Assembly: GCF_009617995.1 (NCBI RefSeq)
Contig: NZ_CP044129.1
Coordinates: 1,736,001-1,800,000 of the forward strand
Direction of reading: 5' to 3'
Source: Halomicrobium sp. LC1Hm
GTDB lineage: Archaea > Halobacteriota > Halobacteria > Halobacteriales > Haloarculaceae
Length of the DNA stretch: 64,000 bases
Below are positions 52,024 through 59,790 of this stretch, in pieces; position 1 is the stretch's first letter, and each line of letters begins with the position of its first letter. The notes under the pieces are model-generated. The model did no database searches and was not told where the DNA came from. It saw nothing but the letters and a program-made list of their open reading frames with translations. Made by a program: the position numbers and the translations under genes.

Positions 52024-52575
52024 TCAGGCAAACGTCGAGAGCAGCTCGTGGAGCTCGCCGCGGCGGGCGTGTCCGGCGTCGACGGCCTCACCGGGTGATC
52101 GCCCCAGCTCGCCGACCGTCTCGATGGCGTCGACGGGATCGTACCCGTGACCGTACACGAGCCAGGCGGCGAGGACGTGGCCGGTCCTGCCGATGCCGGC
52201 CAGACAGTGTACGACGACCGGCTTCTCGGCCTCGACGGACTCCTCGATGAACGGCAGGATCTCCCTGTCGAGCGTCTCGGCGTCGGCCAGGTGGTGGTCG
52301 GCGATCGGGACGTGTTCGACGTTCTCGCCGCCGAAAGCCCGGACGTACCGGCCGGTACTGGCCTCCGTCTGGTCGAGCTGGGTCCCCGAGAGCAGGCAGA
52401 GCACGCGCTCGATGCCCCGTTCCTGCATGAACGCGATCCACTCTTCGACGGCGTCGTCGGGGGCCGCAGTCGAGTGCCAGCCGGGACAGCACGCACCGTA
52501 GACGTACTCCTCGTCGGGGCCAGCGGGGGCGAACCGGTGGGCGTCGACCCGGTCCAGGCGTCGGGATTCGGACAT
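52024..52575 (-). CDS. Dual-specificity protein phosphatase family
   Basis: A 183-aa protein with the Cys-based PTP signature VHCLAGIGRTGHVLAAWLVYG (HCxxGxxRTG), where Cys forms the phosphocysteine and Arg binds phosphate. The general acid region DHHLADAETLDREILPF lies before it (Asp candidate in ADHHLAD). N-terminal RRLDRVDAHRFAPAGPDEEYVYG is haloarchaeal-specific. It could act on phosphoproteins, phosphoinositol-like or other substrates. Divergent from cofD. Confidence 0.88.
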   Translation of the reverse strand: MSESRRLDRVDAHRFAPAGPDEEYVYGACCPGWHSTAAPDDAVEEWIAFMQERGIERVLCLLSGTQLDQTEASTGRYVRAFGGENVEHVPIADHHLADAETLDREILPFIEESVEAEKPVVVHCLAGIGRTGHVLAAWLVYGHGYDPVDAIETVGELGRSPGEAVDAGHARRGELHELLSTFA

Positions 52576-52679
52576 TGTCTTCCCTAGACGGCCCGCGAGA
52601 CTTGAATCAATCCCCGCAGTTCTCAATGTTGACAATCGGCAGCCGGGCCGGCCCGCGACGCCCCCCGAGAGAGACGATG

Positions 52680-52686
52680 TTTTATC
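52680..52686 (+). promoter_or_regulatory. TATA box of the cofD operon
   Basis: TTTTATC centred 28 nt before the cofD ATG (52711); the only promoter-like box before the four overlapping genes. Confidence 0.6.
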
Positions 52687-52710
52687 AACTCCGTCCCCTC
52701 TACAGGTGGT

Positions 52711-53703
52711 ATGGTGACGTTTCTCTCCGGCGGCACCGGGACGCCGAAGCTGCTCGCCGGGGCCGACGCCGTCTTTCCGCCCGAAGCGACGACCGTCGTC
52801 GGCAACACCGGCGACGACGTGGTCCTGGGTGGGCATCTGGTCTGTCCGGACGTGGACACGGTGCTGTTCCTCGACGGCGGCGTCCTCGACCGCGAGACCT
52901 GGTGGGGTATCGATGCCGACACCGCCGAGACACACGACGAACTGCACCGACTCGCCGAGCGTGCGGATCTCGCGGACGGGCCGCGATATCTCCCCGAATC
53001 CGCACAGACCGGGGGCCGCGAGATCGGGCGCTGGCGGCGCTTCTCCGGCGTCGCGGAGTTCATGCACATCGGCGACCGCGACCGGGCCGTCCACGTGACC
53101 CGGACGAGCCTGCTCGACGAGGGCCACTCGTTGACCGAGGTGACGGCGACGCTCGCCGACGCGTTCGGGCTCGACCGCACGCTCGTGCCGATGAGCGACG
53201 ATCCGGTGGCGACGCTGATCCACACGCCCGACGGCGTCCAGCACTTCCAGGAGTGGTGGGTCGCGAACGGCGGCGATCCGGCGATCGAGCGCGTCGAGTT
53301 CCGCGGGAGCGAGGGCGCGACGACCACACCGGCCGTCGACGCAGCGCTTTCCGAGCCGGTCGTGATCGGCCCCTCGAACCCGGTCACGAGCATCGGCCCG
53401 ATGCGTGCCGTCTCGGGGTTCGAGTCGGCGCTTGAACGCACGCCGGTCGTGGCCGTCTCGCCGTTCGTCGGCGAGGAGGTGTTCTCCGGTCCCGCCGGGA
53501 CGCTCATGACGGCGACGGGGTACGAGGCCAGTACGGCCGGTGTCGCGGACGCGTACCCGTTCGCGGACGCGTTCGTCCTCGACGAGGACGATCCGACGAC
53601 GCTCGACCGGCCGACCGTCAGAACGGACACGCGAATTGACGACGACGCGGACGCCGAACGCGTCGCCCGCGCGGTCGACGAGGCGCTGGAGGTGGTCGCG
53701 TGA
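52711..53703 (+). CDS. cofD: 2-phospho-L-lactate transferase (coenzyme F420 synthesis)
   Basis: A 330-aa CofD. Family blocks are in order: [71 protein letters not shown] and [26 protein letters not shown]. It joins the phospholactyl (or related) group to Fo to make F420-0, the deazaflavin used by haloarchaeal reductases and photolyases. The leaderless TATA box at 52680 decides the start. It is the first of four genes, each overlapping the next by 4 nt. Confidence 0.95.
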   Translation: MVTFLSGGTGTPKLLAGADAVFPPEATTVVGNTGDDVVLGGHLVCPDVDTVLFLDGGVLDRETWWGIDADTAETHDELHRLAERADLADGPRYLPESAQTGGREIGRWRRFSGVAEFMHIGDRDRAVHVTRTSLLDEGHSLTEVTATLADAFGLDRTLVPMSDDPVATLIHTPDGVQHFQEWWVANGGDPAIERVEFRGSEGATTTPAVDAALSEPVVIGPSNPVTSIGPMRAVSGFESALERTPVVAVSPFVGEEVFSGPAGTLMTATGYEASTAGVADAYPFADAFVLDEDDPTTLDRPTVRTDTRIDDDADAERVARAVDEALEVVA

Positions 53704-54470
53704 ACTCGGATCGGGGTGGGGCGCTGTTCGATCCCCCCGTCGCGCTGGCGAGTCTCAGCGGCCGCTCGGACGCCGAGTGGGCCGAGGGTGGCGGTCCCTT
53801 CGCCGGCTGTGCCTTCCTCGGTGGGATCGCGCTGGACGACGCCACCCGGCGCGCGGCCCGGTCGATGGTCGAACGGGACCGCTCGGAGTTCCTGCCGTCC
53901 GACCCGCTGGCCTTCGTCCAGCGACAGCTGCGAGCGATGGACGAACTGCCGATTAGAGCCGGCGTCAACGTTCGCAGCGCCGCGCTCGCGCCCATCGAGG
54001 ACGCCGCCGGGCGCTGTCAGGACCACGACGCGATCCTGGAGATCAACGCCCACTGTCGACAGGAGGAGATGTGCGAGGCCGGAGCCGGGCAGGCCCTGCT
54101 CGATAGACCCGAGAAGCTCTGTCGACAGGTCGAGGCGGCGACCGCGACCGGTGCGACCGTCAGCGTGAAAGTCCGCGCGGAAGTCGACGGCGTGGACCTG
54201 CCGACCCTCGCCGCGAAGCTGGAGCGGGCCGGCGCGGACGCGGTCCACGTCGACGCGATGGACTCCGAGCACGTCGTCGGCGAGATCGCGGACGCGACCG
54301 GCCTGTTCGTGATCGCGAACAACGAAGTCAGAGACGCAGAGAGCGTCCACGAGTACTTCCGGTACGGTGCCGACGCGGTCAGCGTCGGCCGGGCGAGCGA
54401 CGATCCGGACGTGCTGGCGGCGGTCCGGCACGCGACCCACGAGTGGTTCCAGACGGGGGCGAAGCCGTGA
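53700..54470 (+). CDS. tRNA-dihydrouridine synthase-like TIM-barrel flavoprotein
   Basis: A 256-aa protein from the GTG at 53700, which overlaps the cofD stop (GTGA). It has a TIM-barrel pattern with [26 protein letters not shown] near residues 112-140, [12 protein letters not shown] and [31 protein letters not shown] at the phosphate-binding end. The NAHCRQ..MC..G block is the active-site Cys region of Dus-like proteins. It is shorter than true Dus (about 310 aa) and lacks the C-terminal RNA-binding helices, so tRNA may not be its substrate. FMN binding is inferred. Confidence 0.72.
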   Translation: MNSDRGGALFDPPVALASLSGRSDAEWAEGGGPFAGCAFLGGIALDDATRRAARSMVERDRSEFLPSDPLAFVQRQLRAMDELPIRAGVNVRSAALAPIEDAAGRCQDHDAILEINAHCRQEEMCEAGAGQALLDRPEKLCRQVEAATATGATVSVKVRAEVDGVDLPTLAAKLERAGADAVHVDAMDSEHVVGEIADATGLFVIANNEVRDAESVHEYFRYGADAVSVGRASDDPDVLAAVRHATHEWFQTGAKP

Positions 54471-55300
54471 GAACGACCGCCCAGAACGCCGAGTTGGCGC
54501 TGCTGCTCGAAGTCGCCGGGACGCCGAAGCCCGGCAACGTCGACCGGGAACACGAGTACGAGGATCTCCGATTCGAGCACTTCCTCGCCGGTGCGGTCGG
54601 TGCCCGGCCCGGCTTCGAGCGCGCAGCCGCGGGCGACCCGATCGGTGACGCGTTCGAGCACGCAGTCGAGGGGATGGCCCAGCAGCGCGGGGGCAACACG
54701 CAGTTCGGCGCACTCCTCGTGGTGACGCCGCTGGTCGCGACGGCGGCTAGCGGTGCGCTCTCGCGAGAGCACGCGCGGGCGGTCGTCGCCGAGACGACGG
54801 TCGACGACGCGGCGGGCTTCTACCGCGCGTTCGAACACGTCGACGTGGCCGTCGACGAGCCCCCGGAGGGCATGGAACCGCTTGACGTTCGCCGCGGAGC
54901 CGACGCCGTCCCGACGCTGCGCGAGCGCGGGCTGACGCTGGCGGACGTGATGGAACGGAGTGCCGAGGTGGACGACGTGGCCGCCGAGTGGACCGACGGC
55001 TTCGAATGCGTCTTCGACGCGGCCGACCGCATCGAGAGCGCGTCCGGACCGGTCGCTGACCGCGCGGCGACGGTCTTCCTCGAACTGCTGGCGGCTCGAC
55101 CCGACACCTTCGTGAGCACGCGACAGGACCGAGAGACGGCCCTGGCGGTCCAGCGACGAGCGCAGGCCGTTCTCGACGGCGAGGACGACGTGGACGAGTT
55201 CGCAGCGGCTCTCGTCGAACGAGACATCAACCCCGGAACGACGGCGGACCTGATCGCTGGGGGACTGTTCGTCGCGCTGGAGCGGGGGCTGTCCGTGTGA
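54467..55300 (+). CDS. CitG/MdcB-like (triphosphoribosyl-dephospho-CoA synthase family) protein
   Basis: A 277-aa protein from the GTG at 54467 ([28 protein letters not shown]). The conserved opening, ALLLEVAGTPKPGNVDREHE, followed by MAQQRGGNTQFGALLVVTPLV and RDINPGTTADLIAGGLFVAL, is the CitG family signature. Bacterial CitG makes a dephospho-CoA derivative for citrate lyase, an enzyme not expected here, so the archaeal version must use another nucleotide or cofactor precursor. Its place with cofD hints at cofactor chemistry. It overlaps both neighbours by 4 nt. Confidence 0.82.
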   Translation: MRTTAQNAELALLLEVAGTPKPGNVDREHEYEDLRFEHFLAGAVGARPGFERAAAGDPIGDAFEHAVEGMAQQRGGNTQFGALLVVTPLVATAASGALSREHARAVVAETTVDDAAGFYRAFEHVDVAVDEPPEGMEPLDVRRGADAVPTLRERGLTLADVMERSAEVDDVAAEWTDGFECVFDAADRIESASGPVADRAATVFLELLAARPDTFVSTRQDRETALAVQRRAQAVLDGEDDVDEFAAALVERDINPGTTADLIAGGLFVALERGLSV

Positions 55301-55875
55301 CGGCGTCCTGGCCCGTCGATCTGGACGGCGTGACCGAGTCGGTCGTGACGACACTGGGACCCAACGACCGCTGGAACGTCGCCGCGCTGGGGCTGCACGC
55401 TTCGGCGAGCGGAGACATCGTCTCCGCGCGCACGTGGGGTCGAACCCGAACGTGGCGGAACTTCCGCGAGCGCGGCGAGGGGTACGTCCAGTTCACGGCC
55501 GACCCCGTCGACTTCGCCGAGGCCGCGATGACGGTCCGCGAGGAGGACGAACCGGTCCTTTCGAGTGCGAACGCCTGGGCCCGCGTCGCCGTCGAAGAGC
55601 GAGCGAGTGGCACCGACGGGGGCACCGAGTGGGTCGAGTGGACACTCACACCGATCGAGTCGGCGGTCGAGCACCGCACCGTTCCGACGACGAACCGCGC
55701 CTACTACGCCGTCGTGGAGGCGACTGTCGCGGCCTCTCGGCTCGACGTGCCCGAGTACGACACCCAGACGCTGCGCGATCGGATCGACTACTTCGAGGAC
55801 GTCGTCGAGCGCTGTGGCGGTGAGCGCGAGCGCGAGGCCTTCGCCGTCGTCCGAGAGCGCGTCGGCAGCGAATAA
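55297..55875 (+). CDS. DUF447-family flavin-binding-like protein
   Basis: A 192-aa protein from the GTG at 55297. WPVDLDGVTESVVTTLGPNDRWNVAALGLH opens it, and SARTWGRTRTWRNFRERGEGYVQFTADPVDFAEAA plus RTVPTTNRAYYAVVEATVAASRLDV follow, which match DUF447. Structures of this family are FMN-binding split barrels. The helical C-terminus (TLRDRIDYFEDVVERCGGERE) is conserved. Function is unknown, and it always seems to accompany C1 or F420-type cofactor genes in archaea (recollection, not checked). It is last in the cofD operon. Confidence 0.78.
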   Translation: MTASWPVDLDGVTESVVTTLGPNDRWNVAALGLHASASGDIVSARTWGRTRTWRNFRERGEGYVQFTADPVDFAEAAMTVREEDEPVLSSANAWARVAVEERASGTDGGTEWVEWTLTPIESAVEHRTVPTTNRAYYAVVEATVAASRLDVPEYDTQTLRDRIDYFEDVVERCGGEREREAFAVVRERVGSE

Positions 55876-55916
55876 GTAGCGTGTCACTCCCCACCAACCG
55901 ACCGTCGTTCCGAATC

Positions 55917-55924
55917 CTTTTAGA
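55917..55924 (+). promoter_or_regulatory. TATA box of rps17e
   Basis: CTTTTAGA centred 27 nt before the ATG at 55948; leaderless spacing for the S17e gene. Confidence 0.5.
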
Positions 55925-55947
55925 GGGCCACTCCGGTAAGTGGCCGT

Positions 55948-56142
55948 ATGGCAATCAAGCCCGCCTACGTCAAGAAGACAGGGACGCTCCTGATGGAACG
56001 GTATCCGGACGCTTTCGGTGCTGACTTCGAGCACAACAAGGACGTCGTCACCGAGCTCACCAACATCGAGTCCAAGGGCGTTCGCAACCGCATCGCCGGC
56101 TACATCGCACGCAAGCAGTCCGCCCAGACCGCCGAAGCGTAA
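55948..56142 (+). CDS. rps17e: 30S ribosomal protein S17e
   Basis: A 64-aa archaeal S17e, a small-subunit protein with no bacterial counterpart. [31 protein letters not shown], then [23 protein letters not shown], covers the whole family. It is encoded alone, with its own TATA box 27 nt upstream. A half copy of the palindromic element lies 60 nt past its stop. Confidence 0.96.
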   Translation: MAIKPAYVKKTGTLLMERYPDAFGADFEHNKDVVTELTNIESKGVRNRIAGYIARKQSAQTAEA

Positions 56143-56205
56143 CGCGGCTCTTCTCTCTGCTCTCACGACGACCGAACAGTCGCTACTGGCGCTCTCGGAC
56201 GGAGT

Positions 56206-56231
56206 GTTTACAGACTGACAGCCGGCAGTGT
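56206..56231. repeat. Half palindromic element (right arm only)
   Basis: GTTTACAGACTGACAGCCGG with the following CAGTG matches the right half of subtype A copies, but the left arm is missing. It ends on the stop codon of the minus-strand zinc-ribbon membrane protein (56231). Confidence 0.65.
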
Positions 56232-56662
56232 CACTCCGACTCGGAGTCAACGTCGTCGGTCGTCGCGACGACGTCGAGCTCGGAAACGTCGGCGGTACAC
56301 CAGTGACAGAACTCGATGTCGGGATCGAGTTCGCGACCGCAGTTCGGACAGTGCGTGAGCTGTCCGTCGCCGGTGACCGACAGCTGAGCGACCGCGTTGT
56401 GGACGTGTGCGAGAGCGTACGCGTCGAGGACGCTGAGTGTGGCGACTAACAGGAGCGGCGCGAGTGCCAGCGGGTCGACGTTACCCTGGCCCGCCGCTTC
56501 GAAGGCCGCGGGGTCGACGAACAGGACCGACACGGCGAACAGCGCTACGAGCCACCCGAGGGCCCGACGCCACCGCCGGAGATAGAGGTGACCGAGTCCC
56601 GTCGCGAGCGCGCCCAGCAACGCGGCGAGCAAGGGTCGTTTGCGGGATTGCGATCGTTCCAT
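56231..56662 (-). CDS. Membrane protein with C-terminal zinc ribbon
   Basis: A 143-aa protein. After a basic start (MERSQSRKRP), two or three helices follow (LLAALLGALATGLGHLYL, LGWLVALFAVSVLFV, LAPLLLVATLSVLDAYALA), then a soluble C-terminal zinc ribbon: LTHCPNCGRELDPDIEFCHWCTADV, with CxxC and CxxC. The TM2-type pattern (GLGHLYLRRWRRALGW) is common in haloarchaeal zinc-ribbon membrane proteins. TATA-like TTTATG lies about 29 nt before the ATG. No function known. Confidence 0.65.
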   Translation of the reverse strand: MERSQSRKRPLLAALLGALATGLGHLYLRRWRRALGWLVALFAVSVLFVDPAAFEAAGQGNVDPLALAPLLLVATLSVLDAYALAHVHNAVAQLSVTGDGQLTHCPNCGRELDPDIEFCHWCTADVSELDVVATTDDVDSESE

Positions 56663-57048
56663 ACGTGGACTTACTCGTTAGTCAGCCATAAACCTTCTCT
56701 CGATCATCGGCCGAGCGCGACCGCAGGCCAGTGTCAACTGTCTTACGGGCGTATATCGGTCTGGAAGACCGAAACAGTAAAGCGGGTTACTAACTGTTCA
56801 ATTAGTACAGTGGTGGACCGTCCGCGAGACGTTTCCCGCTCCGGCCGAGCCGTTCCGCGTCGACGTGGTGTCACACCGCGCTCTCACAGCGACGCGCGAA
56901 CCCCACGCGGGCGACGCCGGGCGATCGACCGGCTCGCAGAGATCGGTGGGCTGATACTGCCGGCTGTCACTGTTGCAAGATATTCGCGACTACGGGGTCG
57001 CAAAATTCTGTACAGACTGACAGCCGGCAGTATGGGGAGGAACGATCG
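56663..57048. other. 386-bp divergent intergenic region with palindromic element
   Basis: Between the minus-strand zinc-ribbon membrane protein and gtrA. Besides the two promoters it holds TATATCGGTCTGGAAGACCG near 56748-56770, a small hairpin (CGGTCTggaAGACCG), an AT-rich TAACTGTTCAATTAGTACAG near 56790-56810, and the palindromic element at 56954-57033. No gene is seen. Confidence 0.7.
56954..57033. repeat. Palindromic element, subtype A, best-conserved copy
   Basis: Left arm ATACTGCCGGCTGT and right arm ACAGCCGGCAGTAT are a perfect 14-bp terminal inverted repeat. The inner part has TGTTGCAAGATATTCGCGAC and ACAGACTG shared with the birA copy. It ends 15 nt before the gtrA ATG, so it lies in the promoter/leader of that gene. 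Confidence 0.9.
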
Positions 57049-57480
57049 ATGATGGTTCGATCCTCTCTCCGCGCGCTCGCCAGTGGCCCGCTGGCACCGC
57101 AGCTGCGACGGTTCGTCGCCGTCGGCATCGTCGCGGCAACCGTCCAGATGCTCCTGCTGTGGCTCTTCGTCGACGTGGCCACGCTGAACTACCTGCTCGG
57201 GGCGCTCGTCGCGATCGAGGTGACGATCGTCCTCTCGTACGTCCTCAACAACGCCTGGACCTTCCGGTGTGCCCAGAAGACCGGCGTCGTGGAGTATCTG
57301 TACGGACTGCTCAAGACCAACGTCGTCCGTGGGTCTGCGATCCCGATCCAGCTCGCGCTCCTGTACGGACTCGTCGAGTGGAGCGCACTGACCCACCTGC
57401 CGGCCAACGCCGTCGCGATCCTCGTCAGCGGCGTGTATCGGTACGTGCTCGACGCGCGCTGGACATGGAGGGGAGCGTGA
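57049..57480 (+). CDS. GtrA-family membrane protein
   Basis: A 143-aa protein with four helices. QLRRFVAVGIVAATVQMLLLWLF and YVLNNAWTFRCAQKTGVVEYL, ending NAVAILVSGVYRYVLDARWTW, are the GtrA/DPMS signature (RF...G..., NxxWTF, and R-W-x-W). Members help move polyprenyl-linked sugars across the membrane. It overlaps the next gene by 4 nt (GTGA). Two ATGs (57049, 57052) are possible starts. The palindromic element lies just upstream. Confidence 0.9.
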   Translation: MMVRSSLRALASGPLAPQLRRFVAVGIVAATVQMLLLWLFVDVATLNYLLGALVAIEVTIVLSYVLNNAWTFRCAQKTGVVEYLYGLLKTNVVRGSAIPIQLALLYGLVEWSALTHLPANAVAILVSGVYRYVLDARWTWRGA

Positions 57481-58037
57481 CGCCGACGCTGCTCGCCCTG
57501 TCGACAGCGGGGCTCGCCGAGTCACTGTGGGCCGGCACGGAGGCCCTCGTCGAGTCTGCGACCGGCTGGCCCGGAATGGGGATCGTCTTCACTTACTCGT
57601 TCCTGATCGCGTTCGCGCTCCCCGGGCCCAGCGAGGTCGTCTTGGCCGCGCCCCTCGACCTCGGACTCCCGCCCTGGGCGCGACTGAGTGCGATCATGCT
57701 GGTCAGCGCGTTCGGGAAGGCCGCCGGCAGCGTCTTCGCCTTCCACATCGGACAGGGAGTCAAAGAGGCGGGGCCGATCATCCGGTGGCTGCGCCGCTCG
57801 CGGTGGGACGTACTGGAGTGGTCTGAGAAGCGCTCCGTTCAGTTGGCTCGCCGGTACGGGTACGGCGGCCTCGCCATCGCCCTGTCGGTTCCGTTCTTTC
57901 CCGACACGATCTCGATCTACGCGTTCGCGGTCCTCGAACGCGACTACGTCCGGTTCGCCGCGGCGACGTTCCTCGGGAGCCTGGGCCGGCTCGTCGTCAC
58001 GCTCGGCCTGCTCGGCGGCGTGACCGCGGTGTTCTGA
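57477..58037 (+). CDS. DedA/SNARE-associated (VTT)-like membrane protein
   Basis: A 186-aa protein from the GTG at 57477. The motifs YSFLIAFALPGPSEVVLAAPL and GKAAGSVFAFHIGQG, then SVPFFPDTISIYAFAVLERDYVRFAAATFLGSLGRL, fit VTT/DedA family membrane proteins (E/G-x-h-hP-x-P-S/T-E and the R/K region). About five helices plus two reentrant segments. DedA-like proteins act in membrane lipid movement. Cotranscribed with gtrA by a 4-nt overlap. Confidence 0.8.
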   Translation: MTPTLLALSTAGLAESLWAGTEALVESATGWPGMGIVFTYSFLIAFALPGPSEVVLAAPLDLGLPPWARLSAIMLVSAFGKAAGSVFAFHIGQGVKEAGPIIRWLRRSRWDVLEWSEKRSVQLARRYGYGGLAIALSVPFFPDTISIYAFAVLERDYVRFAAATFLGSLGRLVVTLGLLGGVTAVF

Positions 58038-58052
58038 TCGACCCGACGCCGT

Positions 58053-59108
58053 CTACTGGTCGGGAGCCGTCCGGTCGGCGTGGCGTTTGCGGTGGACGAT
58101 CCCCTGATTGATCGCAGTCCGGTGGACGAACTCGCGGAACGCCTCGCCGGTCTCGCTGTCCTCGTCCAGCACCATCGGTTCGCCGTCGTCGCCGCCCTCT
58201 CGGACCGCCGGGTCCAGAGGGATCTCGCCGAGGAAGGGGAGGTCGGTCTCCTCGGAGAACTCCCGGCCCCCGCCGGAGTCGAAGATGTCGTGTTGCCCAC
58301 CGCAGTCCGGGCAGGTGAACGTCGACATGTTCTCGACGAGTCCCAGGACCGGCGTCTCGTGGCGGCCGAACATCTCCAGTCCCTTGCGGGCGTCGTCCAG
58401 CGCGACGGTCTGGGGGGTCGTGACGATCGTCGCGCCCGTGACGGGGATGTTCTGGAGCATCGTCAGCTGGGTGTCGCCGGTGCCCGGCGGCAGGTCGATC
58501 ACCATGTAATCGAGGCTCCCCCAGACCACGTCCTCCCACAGCTGTGTGAGGACGCTGTCGACCATCGGCCCGCGCCAGATGACCGGGTCGTCCTCGCCGA
58601 CGAGGAAGTCCATGCTCATGAGCTTGATCCCGTACTTCTCCGGCGGGATGATCTCGTCGTCCTCGGTCGCCTGCGGGTGCTGGTCCGCGTCGAGCATCCG
58701 GGGGACGTTCGGCCCGTACACGTCCGCGTCGAACAGCCCCACGTGGGCACCGAGCTCCGAGAGGCCGACGGCGAGGTTGACCGCGAGCGTGCTCTTGCCG
58801 ACCCCGCCTTTCCCCGAAGCGACGGCGATGACGTTTTTGACGCCCGGCAAGACGTTGCCCTCCGCGTCCATGCCGCGGTCCACGTTGGCGGTCAACTCGA
58901 TCTCCCGGTCCGCGTCGTCGAGCGCCTCGCGCACGTCGGCCGCGATGGCGGTCTCGTTGGGCGAGTACGGCGCGCCCAGCGCGAGGTCGACGGCGATCGA
59001 CGCGTCGTCGATCTCGATCTCGTTGACCAGACCGAGCGACACGATGTCGTCGCGGAGGTCCGGATCGCTAACCTCGCGGAGGCGCTCGCGTACGGCAGCT
59101 TCGTCCAT
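58053..59108 (-). CDS. Mrp/NBP35-type iron-sulfur cluster carrier ATPase
   Basis: A 351-aa protein. Residues 1-75 are a MIP18/DUF59 domain (LREVSDPDLRDDIVSLGLVNEIEIDD). The ATPase has VIAVASGKGGVGKSTLAVNLA, LFDADVYGPNVPRML, MVIDLPPGTGDTQLTML and the bridging CxxC in FTCPDCGGQHDIF. It carries 4Fe-4S clusters to apo-proteins. Its paralogue in the nar operon (16752) adds a DUF2249-like domain and has a different Cys pair. It converges on the DedA-like gene with 15 nt between stops. Confidence 0.95.
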   Translation of the reverse strand: MDEAAVRERLREVSDPDLRDDIVSLGLVNEIEIDDASIAVDLALGAPYSPNETAIAADVREALDDADREIELTANVDRGMDAEGNVLPGVKNVIAVASGKGGVGKSTLAVNLAVGLSELGAHVGLFDADVYGPNVPRMLDADQHPQATEDDEIIPPEKYGIKLMSMDFLVGEDDPVIWRGPMVDSVLTQLWEDVVWGSLDYMVIDLPPGTGDTQLTMLQNIPVTGATIVTTPQTVALDDARKGLEMFGRHETPVLGLVENMSTFTCPDCGGQHDIFDSGGGREFSEETDLPFLGEIPLDPAVREGGDDGEPMVLDEDSETGEAFREFVHRTAINQGIVHRKRHADRTAPDQ

Positions 59109-59167
59109 ACGCGTGCTACGCGGGGGACCGGCGATAAGGGTTGTGACGTACGGAGCAGCCCCAGTTC

Positions 59168-59247
59168 ATACGACCGGCTGTACATCTGTGACCGATTTCG
59201 CCACCCCGGGGTGGCGAAGATCGTCACGAAGTGACAGCCGGCAGTAT
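59168..59247. repeat. Palindromic element, subtype B, copy at 94-aa gene end
   Basis: Left arm ATACGACCGGCTGT and right arm ACAGCCGGCAGTAT enclose TTTCGCCACCCCGGGGTGGCGAA, a near-perfect inner hairpin. It ends on the first base of the stop triplet of the 94-aa gene (59247). Confidence 0.85.
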
Positions 59248-59531
59248 CAGGGACGGCGAAAGGTGTAGACGGCCGCGTCGTCGCCGGTCTCGAACGTCAC
59301 CTCGATCACGCCGTCCTCGTGGTCGAAAGCGAGTCGTTTGGCCGACCCGGCGAAGTCGTGCAGAGGCATCCCCGCGTCGACGGTGCCGTCCGGCTCGACG
59401 GCGAAGTGTGCCGTCGAGCCGAACGTCGCGACGAGGGTTCCGTCGGATTGCTCGGCCACGTCGGGAGCGAACCTATCGAGTTCGGTTTCGAGGCGGTGGC
59501 GATCGCCGGGATCGACGACTGTCGGTGCCAT
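59247..59531 (-). CDS. Haloarchaeal hypothetical protein, 94 aa
   Basis: A soluble beta-rich protein: MAPTVVDPGDRHRLETELDRFAPDV, then TLVATFGSTAHFAVEPDGTVDAGMPLHDF and VIEVTFETGDDAAVYTFRRP. No Cys and no membrane helix. The alternating strands could form a small barrel; no family is named. The ATG at 59531 is preferred over a GTG at 59558. It is divergent from the tRNA-Ser/S13 unit. Confidence 0.55.
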   Translation of the reverse strand: MAPTVVDPGDRHRLETELDRFAPDVAEQSDGTLVATFGSTAHFAVEPDGTVDAGMPLHDFAGSAKRLAFDHEDGVIEVTFETGDDAAVYTFRRP

Positions 59532-59684
59532 AGCTACCGGTTCGTCCGGGGCGTGCAAATCGGTGACGACGGGGCGGGTGATTCGTTGCGTTTATGTACA
59601 CCCGGCGTGGAAATCTGAGTAGACTCGTGCAGGGGCGCGGCGTCCCGAGTCCTCGTCGAGAGGGCGCGAGTACTATGAACGCGT

Positions 59685-59769
59685 GTCGTGGTAGCCAAGC
59701 CTGGCCCAAGGCGCAGGGTTGCTAACTCTGTGGCGTACAGCCTCCGGGGTTCGAATCCCCGCCACGACG
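59685..59769 (+). tRNA. tRNA-Ser (anticodon GCT)
   Basis: An 85-nt tRNA with a long variable arm. The acceptor arms GTCGTGG and CCACGAC pair fully, with discriminator G. The anticodon stem is CAGGG/CTCTG, loop TTGCTAA, anticodon GCT. The T arm is CGGGGTTCGAATCCCCG. It lies 21 nt before the S13 gene and is probably processed from the same transcript. Confidence 0.95.
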
Positions 59770-59790
59770 CTCACACCCGACTAACCACAC

